Origin: Petunia secreta
Taxonomy: Eukaryota > Streptophyta > Magnoliopsida > Solanales > Solanaceae
Direction: 5' to 3'
DNA length: 64,000 bases
Assembly: GCA_029990175.1 (NCBI GenBank)
Contig: JARKIP010000028.1
Location: forward strand, 10,170,501 to 10,234,500
Within the stretch, counting starts at the first letter, position 1. Every line of letters begins with the position of its first letter. This document shows, one piece after another, positions 33,086 through 45,738 of this stretch. The translations under genes and the position numbers were made by a program. A model generated the notes under the pieces. It did no database searches. It was not told the DNA's origin and was given only the letters and a program-made list of their open reading frames with translations.

Positions 33086-36000
33086 TCACTGGATCAACTG
33101 AATGTCATGAGTCTTATCTAAACGATACTCACCAGCTTCACTTACTGGCACATCTATTTGGTTGGTCAAGTTATTAGCTGCACTATCAGTAACATCAGGG
33201 AGTTGGTCATTTTTTTGTAGCGATGCTGATTTCTCCAGAACTTCATTCGTAGCTTGTACCTGGTTTAGCAGGAAAGAGAACATATTAAGATGAGGCTGTG
33301 CTGATTTAATCTGATAAGAAGGAAGTCTACTATGTCACCAAGAGTTAAAGCCAAATACACCAAGGGTTAGTAACATTTCTGGTCAATTATATTTATCCCA
33401 GATTAAAGAAAAGAAGATTTCTTGTCCATGACCAATTATAATGTCAGACAAAATTACACTGGACGAACTTCTGTAAATTTGGACGGAAACTACCATGGAA
33501 AATCATGAACCCACCATGGACCCAGATAACTCCACGTGCCTACAAGTGTGTGCTGGTGACAACAATGAGGAAAACTCAAGGCATTTGCCTGAGTCACCAA
33601 CTAACTTCCGAACTACTTGCCATGAAATTTGAGAAAATACGTAACAGCCCAAGGAACCAACAACAGCACACCTCGAGGTCCCTTGTTGGCTAAGGAACAC
33701 TACAACAGTATTTCAACAGCTAATACAACTAAGATGCCATCTTTAGGCATATTGCCGGAAGCCCTGAAACGACGTTTATATGCTGAAGCCAAAGGCTTAC
33801 CAGCAAGATCTTAGGTATCAGAGATGGATACGAGACACGTACAGAATGTGTTTAGCTCCGTTAGTTGCGAAAGTTTCAAGATCAAAGAGTCACATTCCTG
33901 GTAAAACTAGCAAAGACAGGGTTCTCAAGGATTGCATGCCCGTTTGGTACATTCTTTGTCTCCCTCACAAGCTTCTTCTGAGATATCAGTTTCAAAACCA
34001 ACAATACTCTTCATATGGAACGTAGTTCTAATTACAACTAAACAGAGCTGTACTGGGTCAACAGCAGCTGTGACACAGTAGCAAATGAGGTCAGTGGCAA
34101 AAAGCCGTTCCATTGATCGGCCATGCGACTCAGATTGGACATTTTCAGAAGTCTAGCTTTTTATCAGAAGTTGCAATGTCAAGGATTAATATCATACAGA
34201 AGATATTTGAGGTCTACTTTCTCCTTTATTAGTTCTAGTGTTCATTTTTGCAATAACAGTCAAAGAATAACTTCCGCACAGTTTGCTCCAAAAAACCTCA
34301 GAGACAGTCCATTATCTCCCCTCCAGCCAATACATCCACCTTTGCACTTTTCTATTTCATACCAGGAAATCATCCATTTCATACAGAAGAAAAAGTAAGA
34401 AAAGCCAGTTCTGAGTTGCATCCCTTATAGCTTCACCTACTTTAATATTTCTTTAGTTTATTCTCCTCTCAACAGAAAAATCTCCCCAAATATGTGCAGC
34501 ATTCCTTGCTCAATGATGTCTCTACACATCCACTGATTGTTCATAAACACGAACTTCATCTACAGAATAATGCTGCATCTATATGCGTTTACACATATCA
34601 TTACTACACCGAAAGGGACTGTATGTTGGAATCAACAACTTTTATGCTCCATGAAATAGAAGTCATATTGCCTGTTTTTCAATTTTCTTTGTTTATTTCC
34701 ATCAAATTTTAAGGCACTTTCAAATTTATGGCTAGCATGCATATACAGTCCTGGATTGTACTTGCCACTCTGTCAAGATTGTTTTTAAGTTTCTTATAGT
34801 TAAAGATGTGTAGTATCACATGATGGAGTCAAATTAAAGCTCCAAAATGTGGCTGATCCATTAACTATTCCGTGATTGCCACATTTACGGGGATCAGCTT
34901 ACAGCAAAAATTTAAAACTGTCCAGCCTGACAGAAAAATCAGAAAACTTTTCATTTACAATGACAAATTGCTTTTGAGGATTGCATCTAGCTCTTCCCAT
35001 CATTATGTAAGCAATAAAAACATGACAACGTAATTTGAAATATGGAAGACTAAATGAATAAATTTAAAGAGAGGAACGATTTCATGACCCCAAGCCATTA
35101 CACAACTTTTCATTGAAACTAATATTTTCAGGTTGAAACTAAGTTCTATAGGCAGATTCAGGAAATTAAGGAAAAGAAATCAGATCAAAGATGTAATAGA
35201 CAGAACCACAAAAACATAAACTATGCCAAACAGTAGAAAAGCAATTGTATAATTATCATTTATTTTCTCCTTTTCAATAGATTGAATATGATAACTCCTC
35301 GATAAAAACACACACCTGGCTGCATGTCTGATTTATTGGGCAGCTAGGTTCAACATTATGCTCTATCTTTGAGTTCTTTTTGTTTACTGTATTTTTGGAA
35401 TCCAAAATTGGTGGTGCACTCAGCATGTCTATTGGAACTCCAACCCTTGGAACGTTCAAAGAGACAGCAGAACTCGTCGACAATTGCCCTGCCAAAGGAG
35501 CCCGAGATGCTCTTGGGATCGGCATAGGAAGTCCTTGACCAGGATGTGCAAAAGCATGAGGATTTGATCCGGCTGTTCCTGGATAAGCAGTAGAGGCAGG
35601 AATCGGAGGCGAGGGAAAATGTGCTCCTTGGAAAGGGGGCATTGGAAAAATAGGGCAGCCAGGGGATCTACCATTCATCTCGAGCATACCCATACCAAAG
35701 CCCAGTCCCATTCCCATCCCCATCCCTAAACCCATTGGAGAGAAATGTCGCATTTGGGTAGCATGCATGTGTTGCATTCCTGTAGGAAACATCATTGGCG
35801 GGACACACATCCCTGCTCCCATAGACATGATCTGCAAACAATGGGATGGGAGCAGTTAGACGTTGTAGTTGTGACTCTAATTTTCAGTTCTTCTAAAGCG
35901 TAGAAAAGCATCATCCAACCTGTACTTGCAGTTGAAGTGTCTTCAAATATTCAATAGCTTCATCAAGCATTGAAGCTTTATCAGCCTAGAAATCAATAGG

Positions 36001-38097
36001 GAAAGACATTAAATCATGATTGAAAATGAGAAACTACAGAAACGGAGTTACAATACAATAAGTTCAGTAACGACTAATTTTGAGACTACAACCAATACTT
36101 CGCTAAACCAATGTCAGTTTCAAAGCAACTAGAAATATGAAATACCAGCAGTCTTATTCTTATGCAATGAGATGAAAAGGTTACTGACATTTTAGGAGTT
36201 TCTGACTAACTCGTAAAGTTGATTGCTTGATAAGATATGGTTGAAAAAGAATAGAAAAAATCACAGAAATTAAAATGTCAGCATGGCTTTAACTTATCCT
36301 TTCCGTACCTTATTGCAGTTGGGTATTAGTTCCTGCAATGCACGCATCTTTTCGTTTATCCTATCCCTTCGCCTCTGTTTGCAGAAAATGAATACGAATG
36401 CATTTATATCTAAATAATTCCTAGAGGATCCACAACTAGGAAATGCAAACAAAAAAAAAAACACGGATGATGTATAATCATCCACAAGATGGTTAGCTCA
36501 CCCGCTCAGATAAATTATGCACCTCTGCAGCTCGGCTTCTCTTTGAACCTGTACCTCCTCGAGTTGGACAAGCTTTTTTTATACCAACAGATTCTTCTTC
36601 AATATCCTGAAAAAAAGATTTTTCCTTGTCAGATTTTCAATCCTGACAAAGAACTAACATGATACAAAACGAGGCGACAAAAAATGGCCTTTAGACCTTA
36701 AACTTACTTCACTTCGAGAGCCAGACTCCTCAATATCTCGGGTTTTCCTCTTTAGATTATGGGGCTGATCACTTGATCCTCTCTCTGCACTGCTACCAGA
36801 GCATACAGATGAGCAAGCAACCCCATGTTCAACATTTCTCTCACCATTGGCAATATCCTTGGTTGCCTTTGCACCAGTTAATTGAGCAGGGGTGTTGTCA
36901 TTATTTTTCGAACAATCTGTAAATACATCATCAGACTGTTCAACAGGACATGACCTATCATGAAAGCTAGCCCCAGATGCTCTTGACTCGAGTTGGGAAG
37001 ATACCACATTAGTTGGATGATGGTTTTCCTTCTTGGAACTTAAAAAGTTTTCAACTGCTGCAGCACTAACATTATTGTTGCTATTTGTCAAATTTTCTCC
37101 TTCTCTATTTCCCTTTTCTTCAAAGGTGGATGAACCTAAGACATTCAAACCCCCAGCGATATTTGGAAGCTTAGCTGCGTTAACAAACGTACCAGGTCTT
37201 GAGAAATGTGAGAAGTTCAACAACCCGGAGCTACTCTCAGGCATATTTTGCTTTCGGATTGTAATGCTTCTAACATCACCTGCCGAAGCCTGACTTGGAC
37301 TTGAATCCCCAAAAACAGAAACTGGATTATTGCTAGTTCTACTGCTAAAGATATCTGAAACTCCTGGTTCTAGGGACAGACTTGATGTATGACCTTTCTG
37401 AGGTACCAATGAACTTAACAGGCTAAATCTGGAAGAAGGAGAAACCTTTGATGTATTTCTTTGTTCATAATTCATAGCATGATGACTAGGAACACTATGG
37501 GAATTCCCAATCACCTGATCAGTGCTACCTCTCTTATCCATTAAAACAAATTCATTCTGTCTGGATGGTTCATTCGCCGTCATACCAGATATTTCAGGTA
37601 GTAGTTGAGCACAATAATCTTGGTGCTCCGAGTAACCTAACCAAGGCACCCCTTCATCCTCTTGAAGCAAATCCAATTCGCCGGCAGGCACAGATAATGG
37701 CATATCATTCAACATAGAGTCCATTAAACCAAACTTCCCTATCTTTGAGGTTGAGGAATTTCCCATGTACCTGTCTCGATCCCTCGGGGAAATTGATGGA
37801 AGATTATTAGAAGTAGGGCTCTTCTTAGCACTACTGGACTGGCCTTGCATCATAATCTGACCATTTTCCCATACAAGCTCAACCAAGTCATTCTCGGGAC
37901 TGCATAAATACCAAGAAAAGATTGTAAATTAAATCATTTACCTAAATATTACTACTATTCAATTAAGTCCAATCATAAAAGGGCATAATTAAAATACAAA
38001 ATGGGAACTATACTCACAAAGGAGTTGTAGCTGAGATTTTCGGCTGGCCAGATTCAATCTTCCCTCTAACCATTTTCAAAAACTCAGAGAGAGGCAT
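33086..38097 (-). CDS. PIF3: Phytochrome-interacting factor 3 (PIF3-type bHLH transcription factor)
   Basis: Seven coding exons on the minus strand: 38097-38018, 37899-36708, 36606-36502, 36374-36309, 35985-35920, 35831-35316, 33259-33086. All have GT/AG borders and join in frame to 732 aa. PIF3 is a nuclear, light-regulated bHLH factor that binds G-/PBE-boxes and is degraded after interaction with active phytochrome. Visible motifs are the N-terminal MPLSEFLKMVRGK, the phytochrome-B-binding APB core ELVWENGQI (about residues 34-42), and an APA-like region around VPWLGYSEHQDYCAQLLPEI (about 111-130). The bHLH lies at about 447-501 (AAEVHNLSERRRRDRINEKM, LQELIPNC, ASMLDEAIEYLKTLQLQVQ), with the H, E and R residues that read the G-box. 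Met/Gly/Pro-rich sequence follows. The 66-nt exons encoding the helix-loop-helix are typical of PIFs. The start ATG is the one giving the family N-terminus. Intron 6 is 2.06 kb. No lesion was seen. Confidence 0.93.
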
Positions 38098-39075
38098 GAT
38101 GTAAAGTGTAATAACTGCTACTCAGGATTGCTCTAAGTTTAAGCACTCTAGCATTATTAGGAACCCTTCAAACCTGGTCAAGTAAAAAAGAAAAAAATCA
38201 ACAAAAATCCAAGCTTTTTAAGACTTCTAAAAGCATATCACACTGAAAATTAAGAAGTGTTTGCATATACTAATGTCCTAATCAGTAAAATTATATAAAA
38301 CCCATAACAGTAGCAAAGACATAAATAATAAATTAACAGTCAAAGCCCCAATTATTTAATGGTGTTACAAGATACTTTAAAATAATAAAGCAACCAACTT
38401 TAGCTTTCTTTGAGTTAAAAAGTTCAATCATTAGAATACAAAACCCCTACAAGATCTTCCTAAATTAATTAACAATCCACAATTAGCACCCAAGGGTATG
38501 GCCTAGTAGTCAATAAAGCTGAGCTAAGAACCATAAAGTCTCATGTTCAAATTCGAGCGGCAACAAAAATACTAAGTAATTTCTTCGCATCTGTCCAAAC
38601 CGAGTTGTCACGTACTAGTGCTTGTGAGAGGTTACCAAGTATCCAAAATTAGTCGAGATGCGCGCAAACTGGCCGAACACCACGTTATTTAAAAAAATAA
38701 CAACCCACAATTATTTGTACACTAATATTAGATGATAAGTTAACTTAAAACAAATCCCACCTCTTAAATACACTGAGCTCCAAGATTCAGCTCAGTAAGT
38801 AGAAAGAAAGAAAAAGAACAAAACAAATGTTTCTTCAAAGCTTAAATATTTATTTTCTTGAAAGTAGCAAATATTTGGGAGAGCACATGTTTTACATAGC
38901 TTTGCAAAAAAGTAGAAATGTTCACTCACAGCCAGTTGAGTTTATGAGGTCCAAGAAGAACAACTGTACTTCTTGAAAATATAAAGAGAGGATTATATGG
39001 AGTAGTAGAAGGCGGCGAAAGGCTTGGGGAATTTGCAGGTGACCGAGGGAAGAAGGCACTCTTATTACAGTATTG
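38098..39075 (-). promoter_or_regulatory. PIF3: PIF3 5' leader with an intron
   Basis: Upstream of the ATG, an acceptor (CAG with exon from 38173) and, further up, a donor (exon end at 38930 followed by GTGAGTGA) define a probable leader intron 38174-38929. The outer leader exon would run from about 39060 (C/T-rich TTCTTCCCTCGG and CCTTTCGCCGCC words) to 38930. The transcription start is not fixed. A SINE lies inside the intron. 5' leader introns are common in PIF genes. Confidence 0.5.
38486..38697 (+). mobile_element. SINE (Solanaceae/Au-like), near full length, in the PIF3 leader intron
   Basis: A tRNA-derived SINE of 212 bp. It has a Box A-like GGTATGGCCTAGTAGTCAA and a Box B-like TGTTCAAATTCGAG about 45 bp later. 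The body words are TTTCTTCGCATCTGTCC, AATTAGTCGAGATGCGCGC and CTGGCCGAACACCACG, and it ends in an A-rich tail. A target duplication TAACAATCCACAATTA (38470-38485) / TAACAACCCACAATTA (38698-38713) differs at one base. It is antisense to PIF3. The wording matches SINEs widespread in Solanaceae. Confidence 0.85.
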
Positions 39076-39262
39076 TATTTTTAATACAGAAAGCAGAAGA
39101 ATGTGGTGTCCTTATTACCTGCTTTTTAGCTTAAATATAAACACATCAGTTTAGTAGGAGTATAGTAACTTGTAAGCTTCTAAATCTGTTTTGTCTTTAA
39201 CCATGGTTAGAAAAAAAAAATCACTCAGCTTAACCACGGTTTATTTTTGCTTTTGGATTACT

Positions 39263-40075
39263 TATTAATAGTAGTGTTTTTGTTTCTACTCGGAGTTTGG
39301 TACCATTTTTGTCGTTCAACTAATTATTTGTCCGTAAGTTCTAACATAGAGTAAAACGCCCGGATCAAAGATGGCTACATTCTTAGGCTCACATTCAAAA
39401 CTTCTAACTAAGGGTACTTATTAATAGTGTTTATGTTTCCACTCGATGTTTGGTACCACTTTTTTCGTTCAATTAATTATTTGTCGGAAAGTTCTAACAT
39501 AGAGTAAAACGTCCTAATCAAAGACGACTACATTCTTAGGCTCGCATTCGAAACTTCTGATTAAGGGTACTTATTAATAGTGTTTTTGTTTCCACTCGGT
39601 GTTTGGTACCATTTTTATCGTTCAACTAATTATTTATCGGGAAGTTCTAACATAGAGTAAAACGTCCTAATCAGAGACGACTACATGCTCAAGCTCACAT
39701 TCGAAACTTCTGATTAAGGGTACTTATTAATAGTATTTTTATTTCCACTTGGTGTTTGGTACCATTTTTGTCGTTCAACTAATTATTTATCGGGAAGTTC
39801 TAACAGAGAGTAAAACGTCCTAATCAGAGATGACTATTGTTTCCATTCGGTGTTTGGTACCATTTTTGTCGTTCAACTAATTATTTATCGGGAAGTTCTA
39901 ACATAGAGTAAAATGTCCTAATCAGAGATGACTATTGTTTCCATTCGGTGTTTGGTACCATTTTTGTCGTTCAACTAATTATTTGTCAGAAAGTTCTAAC
40001 ATAGAGTAAAACGCTCTAATCAAAGATGATTAAATTCTTAGGCTCACAATCAAAACTTCTGTTTAATGGTAGATG
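39263..40075. repeat. Minisatellite of about 152-bp units upstream of PIF3
   Basis: The anchor GTTTGGTACCA occurs six times, at about 39295, 39448, 39600, 39752, 39852 and 39946. The first spacings are 152-153 bp and the last two 95-100 bp. The last units lack an internal segment of about 55 bp (the ATTCTTAGGCTCACATTC part) and join GACTA directly to TTGTTTCCA. Other shared words are GTCGTTCAACTAATTATTT and AAGTTCTAACATAGAGTAAAA. The array begins about 200 bp beyond the probable PIF3 transcription start. Confidence 0.9.
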
Positions 40076-40099
40076 AGTAAATATCATTCTGATGCTATC

Positions 40100-43000
40100 C
40101 TTGGACGTACTTATTAATAGTGTGTATTTATTTTGTGTTTTACTTTTAAGGAGATTCAAATCATTTGGTATGAATCAAAATGGTTGCTTATAATTAGTTT
40201 TATTTTGCGTTTTCAAATTTGGTCCGTCTAGTCATTACATTAACTTTATTTTTTCTGATCCTCCTTTTCCTTCTCTGGGATAGAAATGGAGCGCCTGAGA
40301 TTCTGGTAAAAAGAAAATTCAGACTTTCGATCCAATTTTCCAATTTTCAGTTTTGCAGATCAATTAGTTAATCTACCATAAGTTCGACTTAACTTAGCTT
40401 TGATTTTTATCTAATCAGTTAGATGTAAGTTTCTTTATTGTGTTAAGTAATAGGAGTATACTTTTATTCTTTTTCTTTGACAAATCTCATTAAAATGGAT
40501 CTTATTTTAAGTTATTCATGAGAAATGCACCATAAACTAAGATAGCGTATGGATGTAGATTTCGTTGAAACTTGGAATAAAGAGTTTTTGAAGTTGAATC
40601 GAAAAATATTTTTTAGAACATGAAGTTGTTTTTGGACATGTAATTTATTTGAAAAAAAAAAAAAGTGAAAGTTTTGTGAGTAGAGAACTTGAAAAACTTG
40701 CTTAAATCACTTTTTGAAACTTGAAAAACTCATCTTCAAAAACTGTCAAATTACATAAACAAATATTGTTTTCAAAATAAAATCTAAAAAAAAGTCTCCA
40801 AAAACTATGTCCAAATGGGAGCTAAACATTTGCTCAATTAATGTAATTAATACATATTACATAAACGAAATCATAAAAGAACTTAATTACTATCAACATC
40901 GAAAGATAATAGTTGAGGGGACGTCGCGAAAGCATAATATATGTCTCGTATGTTAATGTAGCTACTATTTTTTCTTAAAAGTCAAAATGGATTCAATATA
41001 TAATATAGTTGATTTCATTTCATCAACTTTTATCGAGATATTATAAGTAGATTATTACGAATGTCTAAGTAGATGTGTTTACTTCAATTAGAAAAATAAA
41101 AACACTTGAACCTCAGTATTGCCACGTATGAGATAGGTTCTTATTTGGTGATGTGCCGTTTTCACTTGGTAGTTCATTAATCTAAGGTCAAATTAAAACT
41201 AGTACACAAATGGATATAACTGTAGGCTTATCACATATCTCTATTACTCTATAGGGTGGCAACTCCTATGCTTACGTTCAAGCCAAGAATCTCTATACAA
41301 ACATTTATTGTTGAAAGTAAGTCTAGCTTAGTCATGCATACATGTTGCACTACTAGCTCTAATATTATATTATCGAGCTAATTACTAGATTAAGGAAGAA
41401 GTTCTTTTGCTTTTCTTAACTCATCACCTTGGCCATCATATTGATTGGCCTAGCTAATTAGTCATGTTGCCTACTTTGATGTATCATTTCTTAATTTTGT
41501 TTCAATCATTTTCTCTTTGATGTATTTTTCTCGGCTTATTAGTGAATAATTGAACAGGAGACTATCACTCCTGGGTTTGGGAAATCAAATTAACAAAGCA
41601 GAAGGCTCTTGTTATAGCAAACCTCAAAAATTGGAATTGGAAGCCTAGGGATTGTAGCTTTTCCTGAATATCAAAATTCATAATGGAAAAGGAGAATTGT
41701 CTTTGTACGCGTTATTGATTTTCCATACAGTTAACTTCATTTATTTATATTTTTTAGTTGATTGGTCATAAGTCATATACTCCTATATAATAGTAAGGGA
41801 AGAGGTGCACCGTGTCTGTGTTCTGTGTATCTTGAAAAACATATCATAGTCGGAGTATTTAATAAAGTTATCCCATGGAGATGCTCCTTATTTCCATTTG
41901 GTTATTTCACTGTTTTATCATTCTAACGGTTTTCTCCAAAACATTAGATTATTATATTTTCTTCTCTTTTTTTTTTTTTGGTTTGGCTCAGTTTGCATGA
42001 TGTGCCCTCACCCCCTTCCCCGTGTTCTTCCCTTTTCCAATCATTTCTAATTTCTTTTTCCTTCTCAATCATTTTTAATGTCTAAATATATGGAGTATAT
42101 ATTTAATTTTCAAAATATACTTGGGTATGGTGAGGTTTTATTAATACAGGTATTGGCTATATCAGTATATCTAGTGGCCTTTATTAATTCAACTTTTCCC
42201 CTCGTTCTTGGAGAGATCGACTGTATTGTTACACAGAATTTTGTATAATGTGAGTTCAAGTTCCCCGGATTTGTTAATTATATAATTGGACACAAAGCTC
42301 TCATTAGTACTCCGATCCCAAGTTATTGGAGAATTGTTGTTCACTTATCTTTATTATATGTTCAACTAATTAGTAGTTGACATTGTTATGCAAAGGATGC
42401 TGTTATCCATCACCAAGTTGTACTTGGAAATAAGTAGATTTTATTATCAAGTTGTTGGTTACTTGTAACATAAATTTTTTCAAATAAAGTAAGATAGTAT
42501 GTACGTTTTTCTTGTTCTGATTGATAACATATTTATTTAGTGTTTATCCTTGTACTTATCTTTAAGTATAGAGTAGTCCTTCTGTATGTTGTATTGATGA
42601 AGGAGGGAAATCGTATTTTTCTTGAGAATAGAAAAACCTGTTAATAGTTTGCCAAGCAATTTTTCCACTTAATCAATTTCAAAAGCTTATCTAGTGTTTG
42701 CTTCATGGAACTTACACTTTTACCTCTTAAACTAGATCAGAAAATAGCTGTATTTATTGAAATGCTTTTATAATAATTTGATTACATTTGACAAGTTTGA
42801 CTATTCCTTTATCACTTTATTTTATTTTGTCAAAGATAATAACGACGTGCATTTTTCTCTTCTCATAGTTTCGTATGAAAAAGAATTGGTATCTATCAAT
42901 AAATCTGCGAACGGACACTAGTCGATCACTTCCTATTATTTTAACATTAATTTCACTGTAGTACTCAATCAAAATTCACTTTTCCTTTATTTCTTTATTT

Positions 43001-44756
43001 CTTTATTACATTAGCTATGTTTTTTAAAGTGACACAGCATTTGACAAAACTAATGATGCAAGTAAACAACTTGCAAAGAGTTCCACCAGATTAGTTTGAC
43101 AAAACAGCCAATAGTAAACCTTATACACTAAACAACTTTCTTTTACTATAATAATTAGTCAGTGTTAATTGCACTTTCTATTTGGAGATTAGTGTCTCCA
43201 AAGATCTTCTGTTAGTATTATTTTGGATAATTGTAGGTCCCATCAAAGTCTAATATATTCACAACTTTAAACTGAATTAAAACATGCTCTTGTTATAAAA
43301 GAATAAGTACTTTAGGTTCGCATTCTACTACTAATTGTATTATAGTCTCAAAAGCCCGTGTGCATAAGATTTGTACTAGATAGAAGTAAACTACTACTCC
43401 AATAAGGAAATTGGAATAGCTTTCTTTAGCCGTTTCAACAGAATCATATATAAAATTAGAGAGCAAAAAGTGGAACTTCATTGAGGTTACCAGATGAAAG
43501 AAGAGGAAAGTCCAGGAACAGTTTCATCTAATTAAATCTAAAGTGGATTTAAAATATTCAATGTTATATTCAATGTATTTTGTCAATTCGAAAGCAACAA
43601 GAAATTGTAATACGCGAAAGACAAATGTGCATGACGACAGAAAAGGGAAATAGAGTACTAGAATAGGATAATGGTTAATAGGAAGAACAATAAATTAAAA
43701 TTGAAAACATATTGAATAATGAATAAGAAATTGTTTTACTACAATGAATAATAATCCGGATTATACTTGCAATAAATTAAATGATATCATTCTGAATTCA
43801 TACACCGACATTGCAATGATCAAGGCTAAAATTAGTTTAATGTTAGTACTTATACACAATTATATTATTAGACATTACATCTCATATAGGATAAAGTTAT
43901 AACTTTCATATAATTAAGTTATGTAGAAAATAAGCTAAGTACGTACGTTGAGTTTCATATATATTCTAGACAATGTTATATGGTACAGTGTGTTTAGTAA
44001 TGTATAGTTATCAAAACGTTATACATGTTGCAAATATCATACCGGAATGATTTTTCTTTTACCGTCAACTAACTCTTGAGATGAGCTTACTAAACGTCAT
44101 TCCAGTGCATATATCGGATTAGCATGTTCTGTTAAAAAAAACCTCTGAGTAAACAGTCACTTTTCAAACATCTTTTTTTTTTTTTTTTTCCTTCTCTCTA
44201 TTTGAAAAACAGTTACCAGAAGAAAAATAGAAAATTTTGTCTAATTTGGGATATGCTTTAAATTGTCTAACAGGGACCAAGATTGAAGAAATGGATGGTT
44301 TACAAGTGGTCATCTCTGGAGCAAGCAAGTGATTTGATGCAATCTAAGGGGACCCCTCTTTTCTTGTTTTCATTTTCATGTCTTCTCCTGTCTCTATTAA
44401 ATATATATGATTTTGAAAAGGCCTTTTCCAATTTTCATCCACCACCTTTGGTTTCAAATACTTGCAAAAGCTACTGAACTTTCAATTGGGGTTCGGTGTG
44501 AACTTCACGTGAATCTTTTTTTTTTGTTCAAATGATTTTTCAGGCTTTTGTGTTTACTAGGAGTATTAGTCTGTGATGAGTAATAGAAGTTTGCTCAAAA
44601 TTGAGCCCCACCATTAACGTTGTTGTCGTGACAATCCATGTCCTAGGATTTGGATCTATCAGTCTCTCTTCTCAAACACTAGCTCTTGTTTCCCCTTATC
44701 CGTTTAACCTGAAAAATTTATGATGATGCCTACATTGCTTTTGTCATATCTACTTG
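40100..44756. other. Intergenic, no gene recognised
   Basis: AT-rich DNA. At about 40545-40835 lies MITE-like sequence rich in 'cttgaaaaactt/gaagttg' wording, with weakly inverted ends (TAGCGTATGGATGTAG and the complement of ACTATGTCCAAATGGGAGCTA). T-runs occur near 41967 and 44172. A 64-codon ORF at 44283-44477 and the non-repetitive stretch 41560-41720 have no recognisable product. I see nothing else to name. Confidence 0.4.
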
Positions 44757-45306
44757 ATTTTAGTTTAGTTGCCAAATATGTTTAAGTCATTTTCGATGGT
44801 ACATTCTTCCATACACCACAATTTTAAGTCTAGTCTTTCAATGAAATCATTTCTAAGACAAAATCCTCTTTAGACAACTGCTCTCATTTGAGTACCAAAT
44901 ACAAATGCATCTACTGATATGAACGAATGGTATATTGGTCGCGCGCACCTACGAAGCCAATCCGTTTTTGATGAAGTTTTAGATACTTAGACAAGGATAA
45001 AAATAATAAAAGTACTGAATTTAACTCTATAATGAAGGGAAAAGGGTTCAATGCCACATTAATATATTCAGTTGGGTCTTTCATAATAGTGCGAGCGCAA
45101 TCTAATTCACTAGTTTTAGTTTAGTTGCCAAATATGGAAAGTAGTTGTCAATGGTACCTTCTTCAATACACCACAATTTTAAGTCTAGTCTCTCAATGTT
45201 ATCATTTCTAAGACAAACTCCTATTTAGACAACTGCTCTCCTTTGAATACCATCAAATACAAATGCATCTACTACGAATGGTATATTGGTCACGCGCACC
45301 TACGAA
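44757..45306 (+). repeat. Two direct copies of a repeat of about 200 bp
   Basis: Copies at 44757-44955 and 45114-45306 share TTTTAGTTTAGTTGCCAAAT at the start, ACACCACAATTTTAAGTCTA and AGACAACTGCTCTC in the middle, and a GTATATTGGTC..GCGCACCTACGAA end. They are about 355 bp apart and roughly 85-90% alike by eye, with several small indels. No coding potential; probably a local duplication. Confidence 0.8.
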
Positions 45307-45345
45307 TTGAACTTATCAACTAAAGTTTCCATTTCACTTAGTCTC

Positions 45346-45641
45346 GGTAGAAATATAGGAGTGTACACAGATGGTTTACTTGCAGCAAATACAATGTATA
45401 GGTTATTTAATATTAGCTAGCTTTAGAATTAGTTGAATTAAGTTATAATAGGTCAGTGGAGTTAGTGATTGTGTTGCTGACTGTGCATAGTTAGTTAGGA
45501 TATTTTTGAGTTAGTTAGTCCAGCTGTAATCTGCATTTACAGTTTCCATTTTTTACCTATTCCAACTTTCTCTCTTTACTTCTCTCTAAACTTCAATCTC
45601 TCTTCTTAGCTAAAATACTCACTTTAATTACAATTTTCACA
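45346..45641 (+). repeat. 5' LTR of copia 1
   Basis: 296 bp; its first base is G where T is expected (GGTAGAAATA versus TGTAGAAATA in the 3' LTR). It lacks the extra stretch of about 30 bp found near the end of the 3' LTR. Confidence 0.9.
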
Positions 45642-45738
45642 TGGTATCAGAGCTTATCACCATCGATATGGTTTAGGTCATCGGAGAGTCACCGGAGAAG
45701 AAAGTAGAGATAGAAAATTAAACTGTCAACAATGGCGA

